64,000 nt of DNA, from contig NZ_MDGK01000003.1 of the NCBI RefSeq assembly GCF_001870465.1, forward strand, positions 1 through 64,000, given 5' to 3'. Numbering within the stretch: position 1 is the stretch's first letter; each line of letters begins with the position of its first letter. Position numbers and translations under genes: made by a program. The stretch is from Pseudomonas extremorientalis. GTDB lineage: Bacteria; Pseudomonadota; Gammaproteobacteria; Pseudomonadales; Pseudomonadaceae. Positions 1 through 7,723 of this stretch are shown one piece after another. Under the pieces are notes generated by a model. That model was not told the origin of the DNA. It saw nothing but the letters and a program-made list of their open reading frames with translations, and did not search any database.

Positions 1-30
1 CGAGGTGTTGGGATTGGGGCTGCTGCGCAG

Positions 31-59
31 CCCAACGCGGGGCAAGCCCGCTCGCCACA
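31..59. repeat. REP element, family 1
   Basis: This 29-bp stretch is identical to the right arm of the REPIN at 3429-3457. It reads CCCAACGCGGGG followed by CAAGCCCGCTCGCCACA. A small GGGCT/AGCCC hairpin precedes it at about 17-33. It lies just downstream of nirD, a usual position for Pseudomonas REPs. Only this half is inside the window. Confidence 0.85.
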
Positions 60-71
60 ACAAGCCCTTTG

Positions 72-104
72 ACCTCAGCAAGCCCGTTCACCTCAGCAAG
101 CCCG
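72..104. repeat. Short tandem repeat, 18-bp period
   Basis: ACCTCAGCAAGCCCG occurs at 72-86 and again at 90-104, an 18-bp period. A degenerate third unit lies to the left, running into the REP. It sits between the REP and the nirD stop codon and probably arose by slippage next to the REP. Confidence 0.6.
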
Positions 105-113
105 CGCACGGCA

Positions 114-476
114 TCAATCCAACGCCAACTCCACCACCCCACCGTTCAACCGCACCGGCCATACCCGCAAGCGCTGCTCCGGCGCCTCCAGGCACTGCCC
201 GTCTGCCAGGCGGTAATGTTGCTTGTAGATCGGCGCCGCCACCACCAGGTCACCCTTGATGCTGCCGATCAAACCGCGACCGATCACATTCGCCCCCGAC
301 TGCGGGTCGTGATTGTCGATGGCATACAGCGTCTGCGCCTGCGCGCCCGGCAGATAGAACAGTGCGACTTGCGCGCCGTCCAGCCACACCACCACGCCGG
401 AGTTGCTCACCAGGTCTTGCTCGCGGCACACCTGCGTCCAGGTGGCCAGGTTGCGTTGGGTAGTGGCTTGGCTCAT
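114..476 (-). CDS. nirD: Nitrite reductase (NADH) small subunit NirD
   Basis: NirD is the small subunit of the cytoplasmic assimilatory NADH-nitrite reductase, which works with NirB to reduce nitrite to ammonium. The 120-residue protein has the Rieske-like fold typical of the family, with the conserved NHDPQSGANVIGRG and APIYKQHY segments and no Rieske cysteine/histidine ligand pairs, as is normal for NirD. Its ATG overlaps the nirB stop by one base (TGATG), which implies translational coupling and fixes the start. It is the last gene of the nirBD unit and is followed by a REP element. Confidence 0.95.
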   Translation of the reverse strand: MSQATTQRNLATWTQVCREQDLVSNSGVVVWLDGAQVALFYLPGAQAQTLYAIDNHDPQSGANVIGRGLIGSIKGDLVVAAPIYKQHYRLADGQCLEAPEQRLRVWPVRLNGGVVELALD

Positions 477-3016
477 CAGGCAATCTCCTCGGTGACGGCA
501 ATCAGGTTGAGTTCGGCGGCCATGATTGGCCGGCGCTGGCCGCGTTCCTGGACGAAGTGGATGTCCGGGTCGGGGCGTTTGTCGTTGACGAAGGTGCGAA
601 AGCGCTTGAGTTTTTCCGGGTCCTTGAGGGCGTTGGCCCACTCGCATTCGTAGCGGTCGACCACCCGTTGCATCTGCGCTTCGAGTTCGGCGCCCAGGCC
701 CAGGCTGTCGTGCAGGATCACGTCCTTGAGAAAATCCAGGCCGCCGTCCAGGCTCTCGCGCCACACCGAGGTGCGCTGCAGCTTGTCGGCGGTGCGGATG
801 TAGAACATCAGGAAGCGATCAATGTAGCGAATCAGCGTGGCGTCATCCAGGTCGGTGGCGAACAGCTCCGCATGGCGCGGGCGCATGCCGCCGTTGCCGG
901 CGATGTAGAGGTTCCAGCCTTTCTCGGTGGCGATCACGCCCACGTCCTTGCTCTGGGCTTCGGCGCACTCGCGGGTGCAGCCGGACACCGCGAACTTGAG
1001 CTTGTGCGGCGAACGCAGGCCCTTGTAGCGGTCTTCGATCAGCAGCGCCATTTTCACGCTGTCTTGCACGCCGTAGCGGCACCAGGTGCTGCCCACGCAG
1101 GACTTCACCGTACGCGTGGACTTGCCGTACGCATGGCCGGTCTCGAAACCGGCCGCGATCAATTCGCCCCAGATATCCGGCAACTCGTGCAGCTGTGCGC
1201 CAAACAGGTCGATGCGCTGGCCGCCGGTGATCTTGGTGTAGAGGTCATATTTCTTCGCCACTTCACCGATCACAATGAGTTTGTCCGCAGTGATCTCGCC
1301 ACCCGGAATACGCGGCACCACCGAGTAGGTGCCATTCTTCTGCATGTTGGCCATGAACGTATCGTTGGTGTCCTGCAACGGCACCAGGGACGGATCCATG
1401 ATCGGCTGGTTCCAGCACGACGCCAGGATCGAGCCCACCGCCGGCTTGCACACGTCGCAACCAGTGTGACCACGGCCATGTTTGGCCAGCAGTTCGTCGA
1501 AGGTGACGATGCCTTCCACGCGCACCAGCGCGTACAGCTCCTGGCGGGTATGGGCAAAGTGTTCGCACAGGCTCTTGTCGACACTCACGCCACGGGCGAT
1601 CAGCTCATGCTCGAACACCTGCTTGAGCAACCCGGCGCAGCCGCCGCAACCGGTGCAGGCCTTGGTCTGCGACTTGAGCAGGCCGAGGTCGCTGCAACCG
1701 CCGTCGATGGCAGAGCAGATCGCGCCTTTGGTCACGTTATGGCAAGAGCATACGGTAGCCGATTCCGGCAGCGCACCGGGGCCGAGGGTGGGTGCGCCGC
1801 TGGAAGACGGCAGGATCAGGCTGGCCGGTTCAGACGGCAACGCGATGCCGTTCTGCATGTACTGCAGCAACGTGTCGTAGTAGCTGTTATCGCCGACCAA
1901 TACGGCACCGATCACCTGCTTGCCCGAAGCATCCACCACCAGGCGCCGATAGCTGGCGCTGGCCTCGTCGATGAATTGGTAGCTGCGCGCCCCGGGCGTG
2001 TGCGCATGGGCGTCGCCGATGGACCCCACGTCCACGCCGAGCAACTTGAGCTTGGTCGACATGTCGGCGCCCACAAACGGCTCGGCGGTTTGCGCGCAGA
2101 GCAGCGCGGCGACGCCCCGCGCCATCTGGTAGCCCGGCGCGACCAGGCCGAACAGGCTGCCGTTCCAGGAAGCGCACTCGCCAATCGCGTAGATATTCGG
2201 GTCGCAGCTCAGGCATTCATCGTTGATCACCACACCGCCACGCGGGCCGATGTCCAGGCCGGCCTGGCGGGCCAGTGCGTCCTGGGCGCGGATGCCGGCG
2301 GAGAACACGATCAGGTCGGTTTCGAGGAACTCGTCATTGGCAAAGTTCATGCGGTAGCGGTACTGCGCGCCGGCGCTGATCGACTGGGTCGCCCGTGACA
2401 AATGCACGCCCACGCCCAGCCGCTCGATCTGCGCCTTGAGCGCCTGGCCGCCGAAGTCATCCAGTTGCACCGGCATCAGGCGCGGCGCGAACTCCACCAC
2501 ATGGGCTTCAAGGCCCAGGCTTTTCAGCGCATTGGCGGCTTCCAGGCCCAGCAGGCCACCGCCCACTACCACACCGCGTCGGGCATTGGCGGCGGCCTTG
2601 CGGATCGCATCCAGGTCTTGAAGGGTGCGATACACCAGGCGTGAGTCGCCCTCGGCGCCTTCGATCGGCGGCACGAACGGATAGGAGCCGGTGGCCAGTA
2701 TCAGCTTGTCGTAGGCGACACAGCCGTCGGCGGTGATCACTTCACAGCGGACGCGATCGATCTCCAGCACCGGCACGCCCAGGTGCAGGGTCACCCCCGG
2801 CGTCTGGTACAGCGCAGCGTCGGACAGCGCCAGCGACTCGGCATCGCGCCCGGTGAAATACTCGGACAGATGCACCCGGTCATAGGCGCGCATCGGCTCC
2901 TCGCTGAACACGTGCAAACGGTAGTGAGCCAGCGCGCCGCGTTCGATCAGTTGCGCCACACAGTGGTGGCCGACCATGCCATTGCCGACGACGATCAAGG
3001 TTTTGAGAGAATTCAT
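476..3016 (-). CDS. nirB: Nitrite reductase (NADH) large subunit NirB
   Basis: This is the large subunit of assimilatory NADH-nitrite reductase, 846 aa, reducing nitrite to ammonium in the cytoplasm. In order it has an N-terminal FAD/NAD(P)H-binding reductase domain (VVGNGMVGHHC, then VVGGGLLGLEAA), BFD-like [2Fe-2S] domains (CSCHNVTKGAI with CTGCGGC, and TGCDVCKP), and a C-terminal siroheme/[4Fe-4S] nitrite reductase domain with the ligand cysteines in CVGSTWC and CTREC. I chose the ATG at 3016 because an AGGTG lies about 8 nt upstream. An in-frame GTG three codons earlier (3025) is the alternative. Expression is probably controlled by the sigma-54 promoter and ANTAR/terminator leader upstream. 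Confidence 0.97.
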   Translation of the reverse strand: MNSLKTLIVVGNGMVGHHCVAQLIERGALAHYRLHVFSEEPMRAYDRVHLSEYFTGRDAESLALSDAALYQTPGVTLHLGVPVLEIDRVRCEVITADGCVAYDKLILATGSYPFVPPIEGAEGDSRLVYRTLQDLDAIRKAAANARRGVVVGGGLLGLEAANALKSLGLEAHVVEFAPRLMPVQLDDFGGQALKAQIERLGVGVHLSRATQSISAGAQYRYRMNFANDEFLETDLIVFSAGIRAQDALARQAGLDIGPRGGVVINDECLSCDPNIYAIGECASWNGSLFGLVAPGYQMARGVAALLCAQTAEPFVGADMSTKLKLLGVDVGSIGDAHAHTPGARSYQFIDEASASYRRLVVDASGKQVIGAVLVGDNSYYDTLLQYMQNGIALPSEPASLILPSSSGAPTLGPGALPESATVCSCHNVTKGAICSAIDGGCSDLGLLKSQTKACTGCGGCAGLLKQVFEHELIARGVSVDKSLCEHFAHTRQELYALVRVEGIVTFDELLAKHGRGHTGCDVCKPAVGSILASCWNQPIMDPSLVPLQDTNDTFMANMQKNGTYSVVPRIPGGEITADKLIVIGEVAKKYDLYTKITGGQRIDLFGAQLHELPDIWGELIAAGFETGHAYGKSTRTVKSCVGSTWCRYGVQDSVKMALLIEDRYKGLRSPHKLKFAVSGCTRECAEAQSKDVGVIATEKGWNLYIAGNGGMRPRHAELFATDLDDATLIRYIDRFLMFYIRTADKLQRTSVWRESLDGGLDFLKDVILHDSLGLGAELEAQMQRVVDRYECEWANALKDPEKLKRFRTFVNDKRPDPDIHFVQERGQRRPIMAAELNLIAVTEEIA

Positions 3017-3054
3017 AGTAAGCACCTGACAACGCTCATCACGGTTTTAAAAGC

Positions 3055-3089
3055 AAAAAAAAACGCCTGAAACCTTGCGGTTCCAGGCG
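3055..3089 (-). terminator. Leader intrinsic terminator (attenuator) of nirBD
   Basis: On the minus strand CGCCTG...AACC pairs with GGTT...CAGGCG: an 11-position stem with one A/C mismatch and a GCAA loop. Nine consecutive T residues follow (A run 3055-3063 on the plus strand). It ends about 40 bp before the nirB ATG, inside the leader rather than after a gene, so it should stop transcription unless antiterminated. Its left arm overlaps the hexaloop hairpin at 3084-3099. Confidence 0.85.
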
Positions 3090-3175
3090 TCTTTGCCTGT
3101 TCTTGTGCGGGTTCGGATCAGGCGACTGCGCCGGACTCACCGCTATTGCCCTGGTTGTCGATCGTCGTTGACCGA
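3084..3175 (-). promoter_or_regulatory. ANTAR-type antiterminator RNA, nirBD leader
   Basis: Two minus-strand hairpins have six-base loops with A at position 1 and G at position 4, the signature recognised by ANTAR proteins such as NasR and NasT. P1 (3158-3175) is TCGGTC, loop AACGAC, GATCGA, with one G-U pair. P2 (3084-3099) is CAGGC, loop AAAGAC, GCCTG. P2 uses bases 3084-3089 of the terminator stem, so P2 and terminator exclude each other. P1 starts about 9 nt after the predicted start point. The 58-nt linker, holding a GGCG/CGCC mini-hairpin, is longer than in the divergent leader, so P1 is less certain than P2. Confidence 0.75.
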
Positions 3176-3194
3176 GGTGGGTTGATGGGGAACT

Positions 3195-3210
3195 TGCAGG
3201 GTCTGTGCCA
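3195..3210 (-). promoter_or_regulatory. Sigma-54 (RpoN) promoter of nirBD
   Basis: The minus strand reads TGGCAC-AGACC-CTGCA: the -24 GG and -12 GC separated by exactly 10 bases, close to the TGGCAC-N5-TTGCA consensus. The predicted start point is near 3184, just ahead of hairpin P1. A sigma-54 promoter fits NtrC control of nitrogen assimilation. Confidence 0.8.
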
Positions 3211-3286
3211 AGCGAAGACAAAGCCCGCACTCAAGGCATCACACGCAAAACAACGGCGATGAAACTGCGCGTAATCGCCTCCAACT

Positions 3287-3313
3287 GGTGCACCTCGCGT
3301 CATAAAAGTGCAC
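3287..3313. promoter_or_regulatory. Candidate NtrC half-sites between nirB and nitrate reductase
   Basis: GGTGCACC (3287-3294) and GTGCAC (3308-3313) resemble the TGCAC/GGTGCA halves of NtrC enhancers. They lie roughly 80-100 bp upstream of the nirB -24 box and about 150 bp upstream of the divergent promoter, so they could serve both. Their spacing is wider than the usual 5-bp gap, so this is tentative. Confidence 0.35.
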
Positions 3314-3323
3314 AAACCCCTTC

Positions 3324-3457
3324 TGTGGCGAGCGGGCTTGCCCCGCGTTGGGCCGCGTAGCGGCCCTAAAGGAAAACGCCGCGATCTTTCTGGAAGCTCG
3401 CGGCGTCTGGATCAAGGCTGCTTCGCAGCCCAACGCGGGGCAAGCCCGCTCGCCACA
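3324..3457. repeat. REPIN (inverted pair of family-1 REPs)
   Basis: A 29-bp arm at 3324-3352 (starting TGTGGCGAGCGGGCTTG) is repeated as a perfect inverted copy at 3429-3457, separated by 76 bp containing smaller palindromes (GGGCCG/CGGCCC region and GGCTGCTTCGCAGCC). This is the structure of a mobile REP doublet. It lies in the middle of the nirB/nitrate reductase divergent region, 9 bp upstream of the sigma-54 promoter for the nitrate reductase. Confidence 0.9.
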
Positions 3458-3465
3458 AAAAAACC

Positions 3466-3481
3466 TGGCGCGTGACTTGCT
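3466..3481 (+). promoter_or_regulatory. Sigma-54 (RpoN) promoter of nitrate reductase gene
   Basis: TGGCGC-GTGAC-TTGCT gives the invariant GG (3467-3468) and GC (3479-3480) exactly 10 bases apart. The predicted start point is near 3492, about 6 nt before the first leader hairpin. Confidence 0.8.
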
Positions 3482-3497
3482 AGGAACACTCCAACCA

Positions 3498-3539
3498 GGC
3501 AGTCAACGCAGACTGCCCTCTCACGACAAAGGCGCCGTG
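3498..3539 (+). promoter_or_regulatory. ANTAR-type antiterminator RNA, nitrate reductase leader
   Basis: P1 (3498-3517) is GGCAGTC, loop AACGCA, GACTGCC: a perfect 7-bp stem. P2 (3522-3539) is CACGAC, loop AAAGGC, GCCGTG, with one A/C mismatch. Both six-base loops have A1 and G4, the dual-hexaloop signature bound by ANTAR antiterminators (NasR/NasT). The linker is only 4 nt. P2 takes up bases 3531-3539, the left arm of the following terminator, so P2 folding would prevent termination. Confidence 0.88.
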
Positions 3540-3580
3540 TAACCCCCGTTCTGAACGGAGGGTTACAAGGCGCCTTTTTT
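3531..3580 (+). terminator. Leader intrinsic terminator (attenuator) of nitrate reductase gene
   Basis: GGCGCC...GTAACCC...CCGTT pairs with AACGG...GGGTTAC...GGCGCC, a stem of about 20 bp with one bulged A and one mismatch, followed by six T residues (3575-3580). It ends 17 bp before the ATG at 3598, so it must be read through for the gene to be expressed. Confidence 0.88.
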
Positions 3581-3597
3581 GTTTATACGGGTTTCAG

Positions 3598-6500
3598 ATG
3601 GCCAACCAAAACATACGCAGTGTGTGTCCCTATTGTGGCGTGGGCTGCGGCATCATCCTGCAGGTCGAGCACAATAAAGTGGTCAAGGTGATCGGCGACA
3701 AGGCCCACCCCACCAACTTCGGGCGCCTGTGCACCAAGGGCACTACCTGCGGCCAGGCCATCGCCGAGTCCGGCCGCATGGAGAACGCCTATGTGCGCCA
3801 GGCCCGCGACCATGACCCCGTACGCCTCGGCATGGACAAGGCCATCAGCGAAACCGCCCGGCGCCTGCGCCAGACCCTCGACACACACGGCCCGGACGCG
3901 CTGGCCTTCTACGTATCAGGCCAGATGTCGCTGGAGTCCCAGTACCTGATCAACAAATTGGCCAAGGGCTTTGTGCGCACCGCCAACATCGAGTCCAACT
4001 CGCGCCTGTGCATGGCCAGCGCCGGCAGTGGCTACAAACTGTCCCTCGGTTCCGACGGCCCACCGGGCTCCTATGAAGACTTCGACCGCGCCGACCTGTT
4101 CTTCGTGATCGGCGCGAACATGGCCGACTGTCACCCCATCCTGTTCCTGCGCATGATGGACCGGGTCAAGGCCGGGGCGAAGCTGATCGTGGTCGACCCC
4201 CGGCGCAGCGCCACGGCAGACAAGGCCGACCTGTTCCTGCCGATCAACCCCGGCACCGACCTGGCCCTGCTCAATGGCCTGTTGCACCTGCTGGTGAAAA
4301 ACGGCCATACCGATCCTGCCTTCATCGCGAACTTCACCGAAGGCTGGGAGGCGATGCCGCCATTTCTGGAGGACTATTGCCCCGAGCACGTCGCCGCCAT
4401 CACCGGCCTCGCCGAAGCGGATATCCGCCAAGCCGCCGACTGGATCGGCCAGGCCACCGAGTGGATGAGCTGCTGGACCATGGGCCTCAACCAGAGCACC
4501 CACGGCACCTGGAACACCAACGCGCTGTGCAACCTGCACCTGGCCACCGGCGCCATTTGCCGCACAGGCAGCGGGCCGTTTTCCCTCACCGGCCAACCCA
4601 ATGCCATGGGCGGGCGTGAGATGGGCTACATGGGTCCGGGCCTGCCGGGGCAGCGCTCAGTGTTGGTGGACGCGGACCGCGCCTTCATCGAAAACCTGTG
4701 GCAGATCCCCCACGACAGCCTGCCGCGCCAGGCCGGCAGTGGCACCGTGGCGATGTTCGAGCAGATGGCCGCCGGCCGGATCAAGGCCTGCTGGATCATC
4801 TGCACCAACCCGGTGGCCAGCGTGCCCAACCGGCAAACCGTGATCAACGGCCTGCACACCGCCGAGCTGGTGATCAGCCAAGACGCCTTCCTCGACACCG
4901 AGACCAACCGCTACGCCGACATCCTGCTGCCCGGCGCACTGTGGGCCGAGGCCGAGGGCGTGATGATCAACTCCGAGCGCAACCTGACCCTGATGCAAAA
5001 GGCCGTGGACGCGCCCGGCGAGACCCTGCCCGACTGGCAGATCATCGCCCGGGTCGCCTGTGAGATGGGCTTTGCCGAGGCCTTCACCTACGCATCCGCC
5101 GCCGAGGTCTTTGAAGAAATCAAACAGGCCTGGAACCCCAAGACCGGCTACGACATCCGTGGCGCCAGCTACCCGCGCCTGCGTGAAAACCCTGTGCAAT
5201 GGCCCTGCGCATCGGTTGAGGCAGCGCACCGCAACCCGATCCGCTACCGCCATGGCGGCACCCTCACCTTCGCCACCGAAAGCGGCAAGGCGCGGTTCTT
5301 CGCTCGCCCGCATATGCCGCCCGCCGAGATGCCCGACGACGGATTTCCCTTCGTACTCAACACCGGTCGTGTGCAGCACCAATGGCATACCCTGACCAAG
5401 ACCGGCAAGATCGCCACCCTGAACAGACTCAACCCCGGCCCCTTCGTCGAACTGCACCCCGAAGACGCCGCCCGCCTGGGCATCAAGGACAAGGACCGGG
5501 TCGAAATACGCTCCCGACGCGGCCATGCCGTGCTGCCCGCCGTAGTCACCGACCGCGTGCAGCCGGGCAACTGTTTTGCGCCGTTTCACTGGAACGACGT
5601 GTTCGGCGAACACCTGGCGATCAACGCAGTGACCCATGATGCGGTGGACCCGATTTCCCTGCAGCCGGAGTTCAAGTGCTGCGCCGTCGCCCTCAGCCGT
5701 GTCGAGCTGATCGACCACCAGTTCCTCGACCTCCCTTCCTCCGTAGCAGAGGACACCGCCATGTCGCGCCTCGACGCCTTCGCTGACATCACCGGCATCC
5801 GCCACCTATCGCCACCGCCCCTGAGCGACAACGAACGCACCTACCTCGCCGGCTTCCTCAGCGGCTTGCACACCAGCGCCGCGCGCCAGGGTTTCGGCGT
5901 ACCGACCCTGCCGGCGACTGCGCCGCTGACCGAGGCGTCACGCTTATGGCTGAACGGCTTGCTCGCCGGCTTGTTCAGTCCTACTGAACCCCTCGCCGCG
6001 CCCTCCCCGGCCGTCACCCTGCTGTGGGCCTCGCAGACCGGCAATGCCGAAGCCCTGGCCGAACGCTTTGCCAAGCGCCTGCGCGAAACAGGCATCAGCG
6101 TGGAACTGAGCGCGATGGCGGATTTCCCCGCGAGCAAACTGGCAAGCACCCACACCCTGGCGCTGATCAGCAGCACCTTTGGCGACGGCGACCCGCCCGA
6201 CAACGGCGAAGGTTTCTGGCACAGCCTGCGCACCGCCGAGACTCGCCTGGAGTCGTTGCGCTTTGCGGTATTGGCCTTGGGCGACGCCAACTACGACCAG
6301 TTCTGCAACCACGGCAAGCAACTGGACCGGCGCTTGCTGGAACTGGGGGCAACGCGCCTGCTGGAACGGGTGGACTGCGACACTGAATTCGAAGCCGCCG
6401 CGGATGCCTGGCTGGCGCGGTTCCAACAGGCACTCAACCCGGCAAAACCGGTGGCACCGGCCACTCCCGCCGGTAAAACCAAGCTGTACGGCTCGCGCCT

Positions 6501-7572
6501 GCTGCTCAACCGCCATCTCAACCCGCACAGCGCGCACAAGGAAACCCGCCAGTTCGCCCTGGACCTGGCCGACTCCGGGCTGACCTATGAAGCCGGGGAT
6601 GCGCTGGGTATACGGCCACGCAACTGCCCCGAACTGGTCAGCGAACTGCTCGACCTCACCCGTCTGAACGCCAGTACTTGCGTGAACATCGACACCTTCG
6701 GCGATGTGCCGTTGCAACAGGCCCTCACCCAGCACTTCGAAATCGCCCGGCCCAGCAGCGACACCCTGGCCTTCATCGCCGAGCGCAGCGTCAACCCGGG
6801 TCTCAAGCACTTGCTCAACCCCGAGCACAAGGCCGAACTCAATGACTGGCTGTGGGGTCGGCAACTGGCGGATGTGTTGCAGGAATACCCCATCGAGTGC
6901 TCGGCGGACGAGCTGCTGGGCACCCTCAAGCGTCTGCAACCGCGCTTATATTCGATCGCCTCCAGCGCCAAGGCGTACCCGCACGAGGTGCACCTCACCG
7001 TGGCCGCTGTGCGTTATGGCAAGCGCAAAGGCGTGTCCTCGACCTTCCTCGCCGACCGCGTCGGTGACGGGGAAGTGCCGCTATTCGTGCAACCGTCGAA
7101 ACACTTCCGCACGCCCACCGACGCAGAGGTGCCGATGATCATGATCGGCCCCGGCACCGGCATCGCGCCGTTCCGTGGGTTCTTGCAGGAACGCCGGGCG
7201 CTGGGTCATCAGGGGCGCAACTGGCTGTTCTTCGGTGAACAGCACGCCGCCAGCGACTTCTACTACCAAGACGAGTTGCAAGGTATGCAGCGCGATGGCC
7301 TGCTCACCCACCTGAGCCTGGCGTTCTCCCGCGACCAGGCGCAAAAGGTGTATGTGCAGGACCGCATCCGCGAACAGGGTGCCGAGCTGTGGCGCTGGCT
7401 ACAGGACGGCGCCAGGCTGTACATCTGCGGCGATGCCAGCCACATGGCCAAGGACGTCGACCAGGCCTTGCGCCAGGTCGCGCAAACCCACGGCGGGCTT
7501 GGCGTTGAGGGCGCCGTGGAGTACTGGCGGCAGATGAGCGAACAGAAACGTTATCTGCGTGATGTGTATTGA
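3598..7572 (+). CDS. Assimilatory nitrate reductase fused to CysJ-like flavoprotein reductase
   Basis: This 1324-aa cytoplasmic protein joins two enzymes. Residues 1 to about 690 are a molybdopterin (bis-MGD) nitrate reductase of the NasA/NasC type with an N-terminal [4Fe-4S] site (CPYCGVGCGI and the later CTKG). From about residue 800 there is a flavodoxin domain (WASQTGNAEALAERFAKRL) followed by an FAD/NADPH-binding reductase domain (GPGTGIAPFRGF, C-terminal RYLRDVY) as in CysJ and P450 reductase. The likely reaction is NADPH-dependent nitrate to nitrite reduction in one polypeptide, feeding nitrite to the divergent NirBD. No separate reductase subunit gene is adjacent. The ATG follows the leader terminator by 17 bp. 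Confidence 0.93.
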   Translation: MANQNIRSVCPYCGVGCGIILQVEHNKVVKVIGDKAHPTNFGRLCTKGTTCGQAIAESGRMENAYVRQARDHDPVRLGMDKAISETARRLRQTLDTHGPDALAFYVSGQMSLESQYLINKLAKGFVRTANIESNSRLCMASAGSGYKLSLGSDGPPGSYEDFDRADLFFVIGANMADCHPILFLRMMDRVKAGAKLIVVDPRRSATADKADLFLPINPGTDLALLNGLLHLLVKNGHTDPAFIANFTEGWEAMPPFLEDYCPEHVAAITGLAEADIRQAADWIGQATEWMSCWTMGLNQSTHGTWNTNALCNLHLATGAICRTGSGPFSLTGQPNAMGGREMGYMGPGLPGQRSVLVDADRAFIENLWQIPHDSLPRQAGSGTVAMFEQMAAGRIKACWIICTNPVASVPNRQTVINGLHTAELVISQDAFLDTETNRYADILLPGALWAEAEGVMINSERNLTLMQKAVDAPGETLPDWQIIARVACEMGFAEAFTYASAAEVFEEIKQAWNPKTGYDIRGASYPRLRENPVQWPCASVEAAHRNPIRYRHGGTLTFATESGKARFFARPHMPPAEMPDDGFPFVLNTGRVQHQWHTLTKTGKIATLNRLNPGPFVELHPEDAARLGIKDKDRVEIRSRRGHAVLPAVVTDRVQPGNCFAPFHWNDVFGEHLAINAVTHDAVDPISLQPEFKCCAVALSRVELIDHQFLDLPSSVAEDTAMSRLDAFADITGIRHLSPPPLSDNERTYLAGFLSGLHTSAARQGFGVPTLPATAPLTEASRLWLNGLLAGLFSPTEPLAAPSPAVTLLWASQTGNAEALAERFAKRLRETGISVELSAMADFPASKLASTHTLALISSTFGDGDPPDNGEGFWHSLRTAETRLESLRFAVLALGDANYDQFCNHGKQLDRRLLELGATRLLERVDCDTEFEAAADAWLARFQQALNPAKPVAPATPAGKTKLYGSRLLLNRHLNPHSAHKETRQFALDLADSGLTYEAGDALGIRPRNCPELVSELLDLTRLNASTCVNIDTFGDVPLQQALTQHFEIARPSSDTLAFIAERSVNPGLKHLLNPEHKAELNDWLWGRQLADVLQEYPIECSADELLGTLKRLQPRLYSIASSAKAYPHEVHLTVAAVRYGKRKGVSSTFLADRVGDGEVPLFVQPSKHFRTPTDAEVPMIMIGPGTGIAPFRGFLQERRALGHQGRNWLFFGEQHAASDFYYQDELQGMQRDGLLTHLSLAFSRDQAQKVYVQDRIREQGAELWRWLQDGARLYICGDASHMAKDVDQALRQVAQTHGGLGVEGAVEYWRQMSEQKRYLRDVY

Positions 7573-7583
7573 TTGGATACAGA

Positions 7584-7604
7584 ACAATACGCACTTTGTA
7601 TTGT
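7584..7604. other. Inverted repeat after nitrate reductase
   Basis: ACAATAC (7584-7590) and GTATTGT (7598-7604) are a perfect inverted repeat with a 7-nt gap, followed by GTACAAAAAA. It could be a weak, AT-rich terminator for the upstream gene or a regulator site in front of the chemoreceptor. I cannot tell which. Confidence 0.45.
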
Positions 7605-7723
7605 GTACAAAAAACCCTAAAGATTTATCGGTGCCAGGCCGAAACAGCAGTGATAGCAAATCGCCTGATTCCTGATCAAGGAACGCAGCGATTTGGCCGC
7701 CCTTCACGCTGATGGTCGTCTCG

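Noticed and set aside
557..2398. 613-codon open frame on the plus strand across nirB
   Set aside because: It is antisense to a clear NirB with all cofactor motifs, and its translation has no family features. Long antisense frames are common in GC-rich codon bias.
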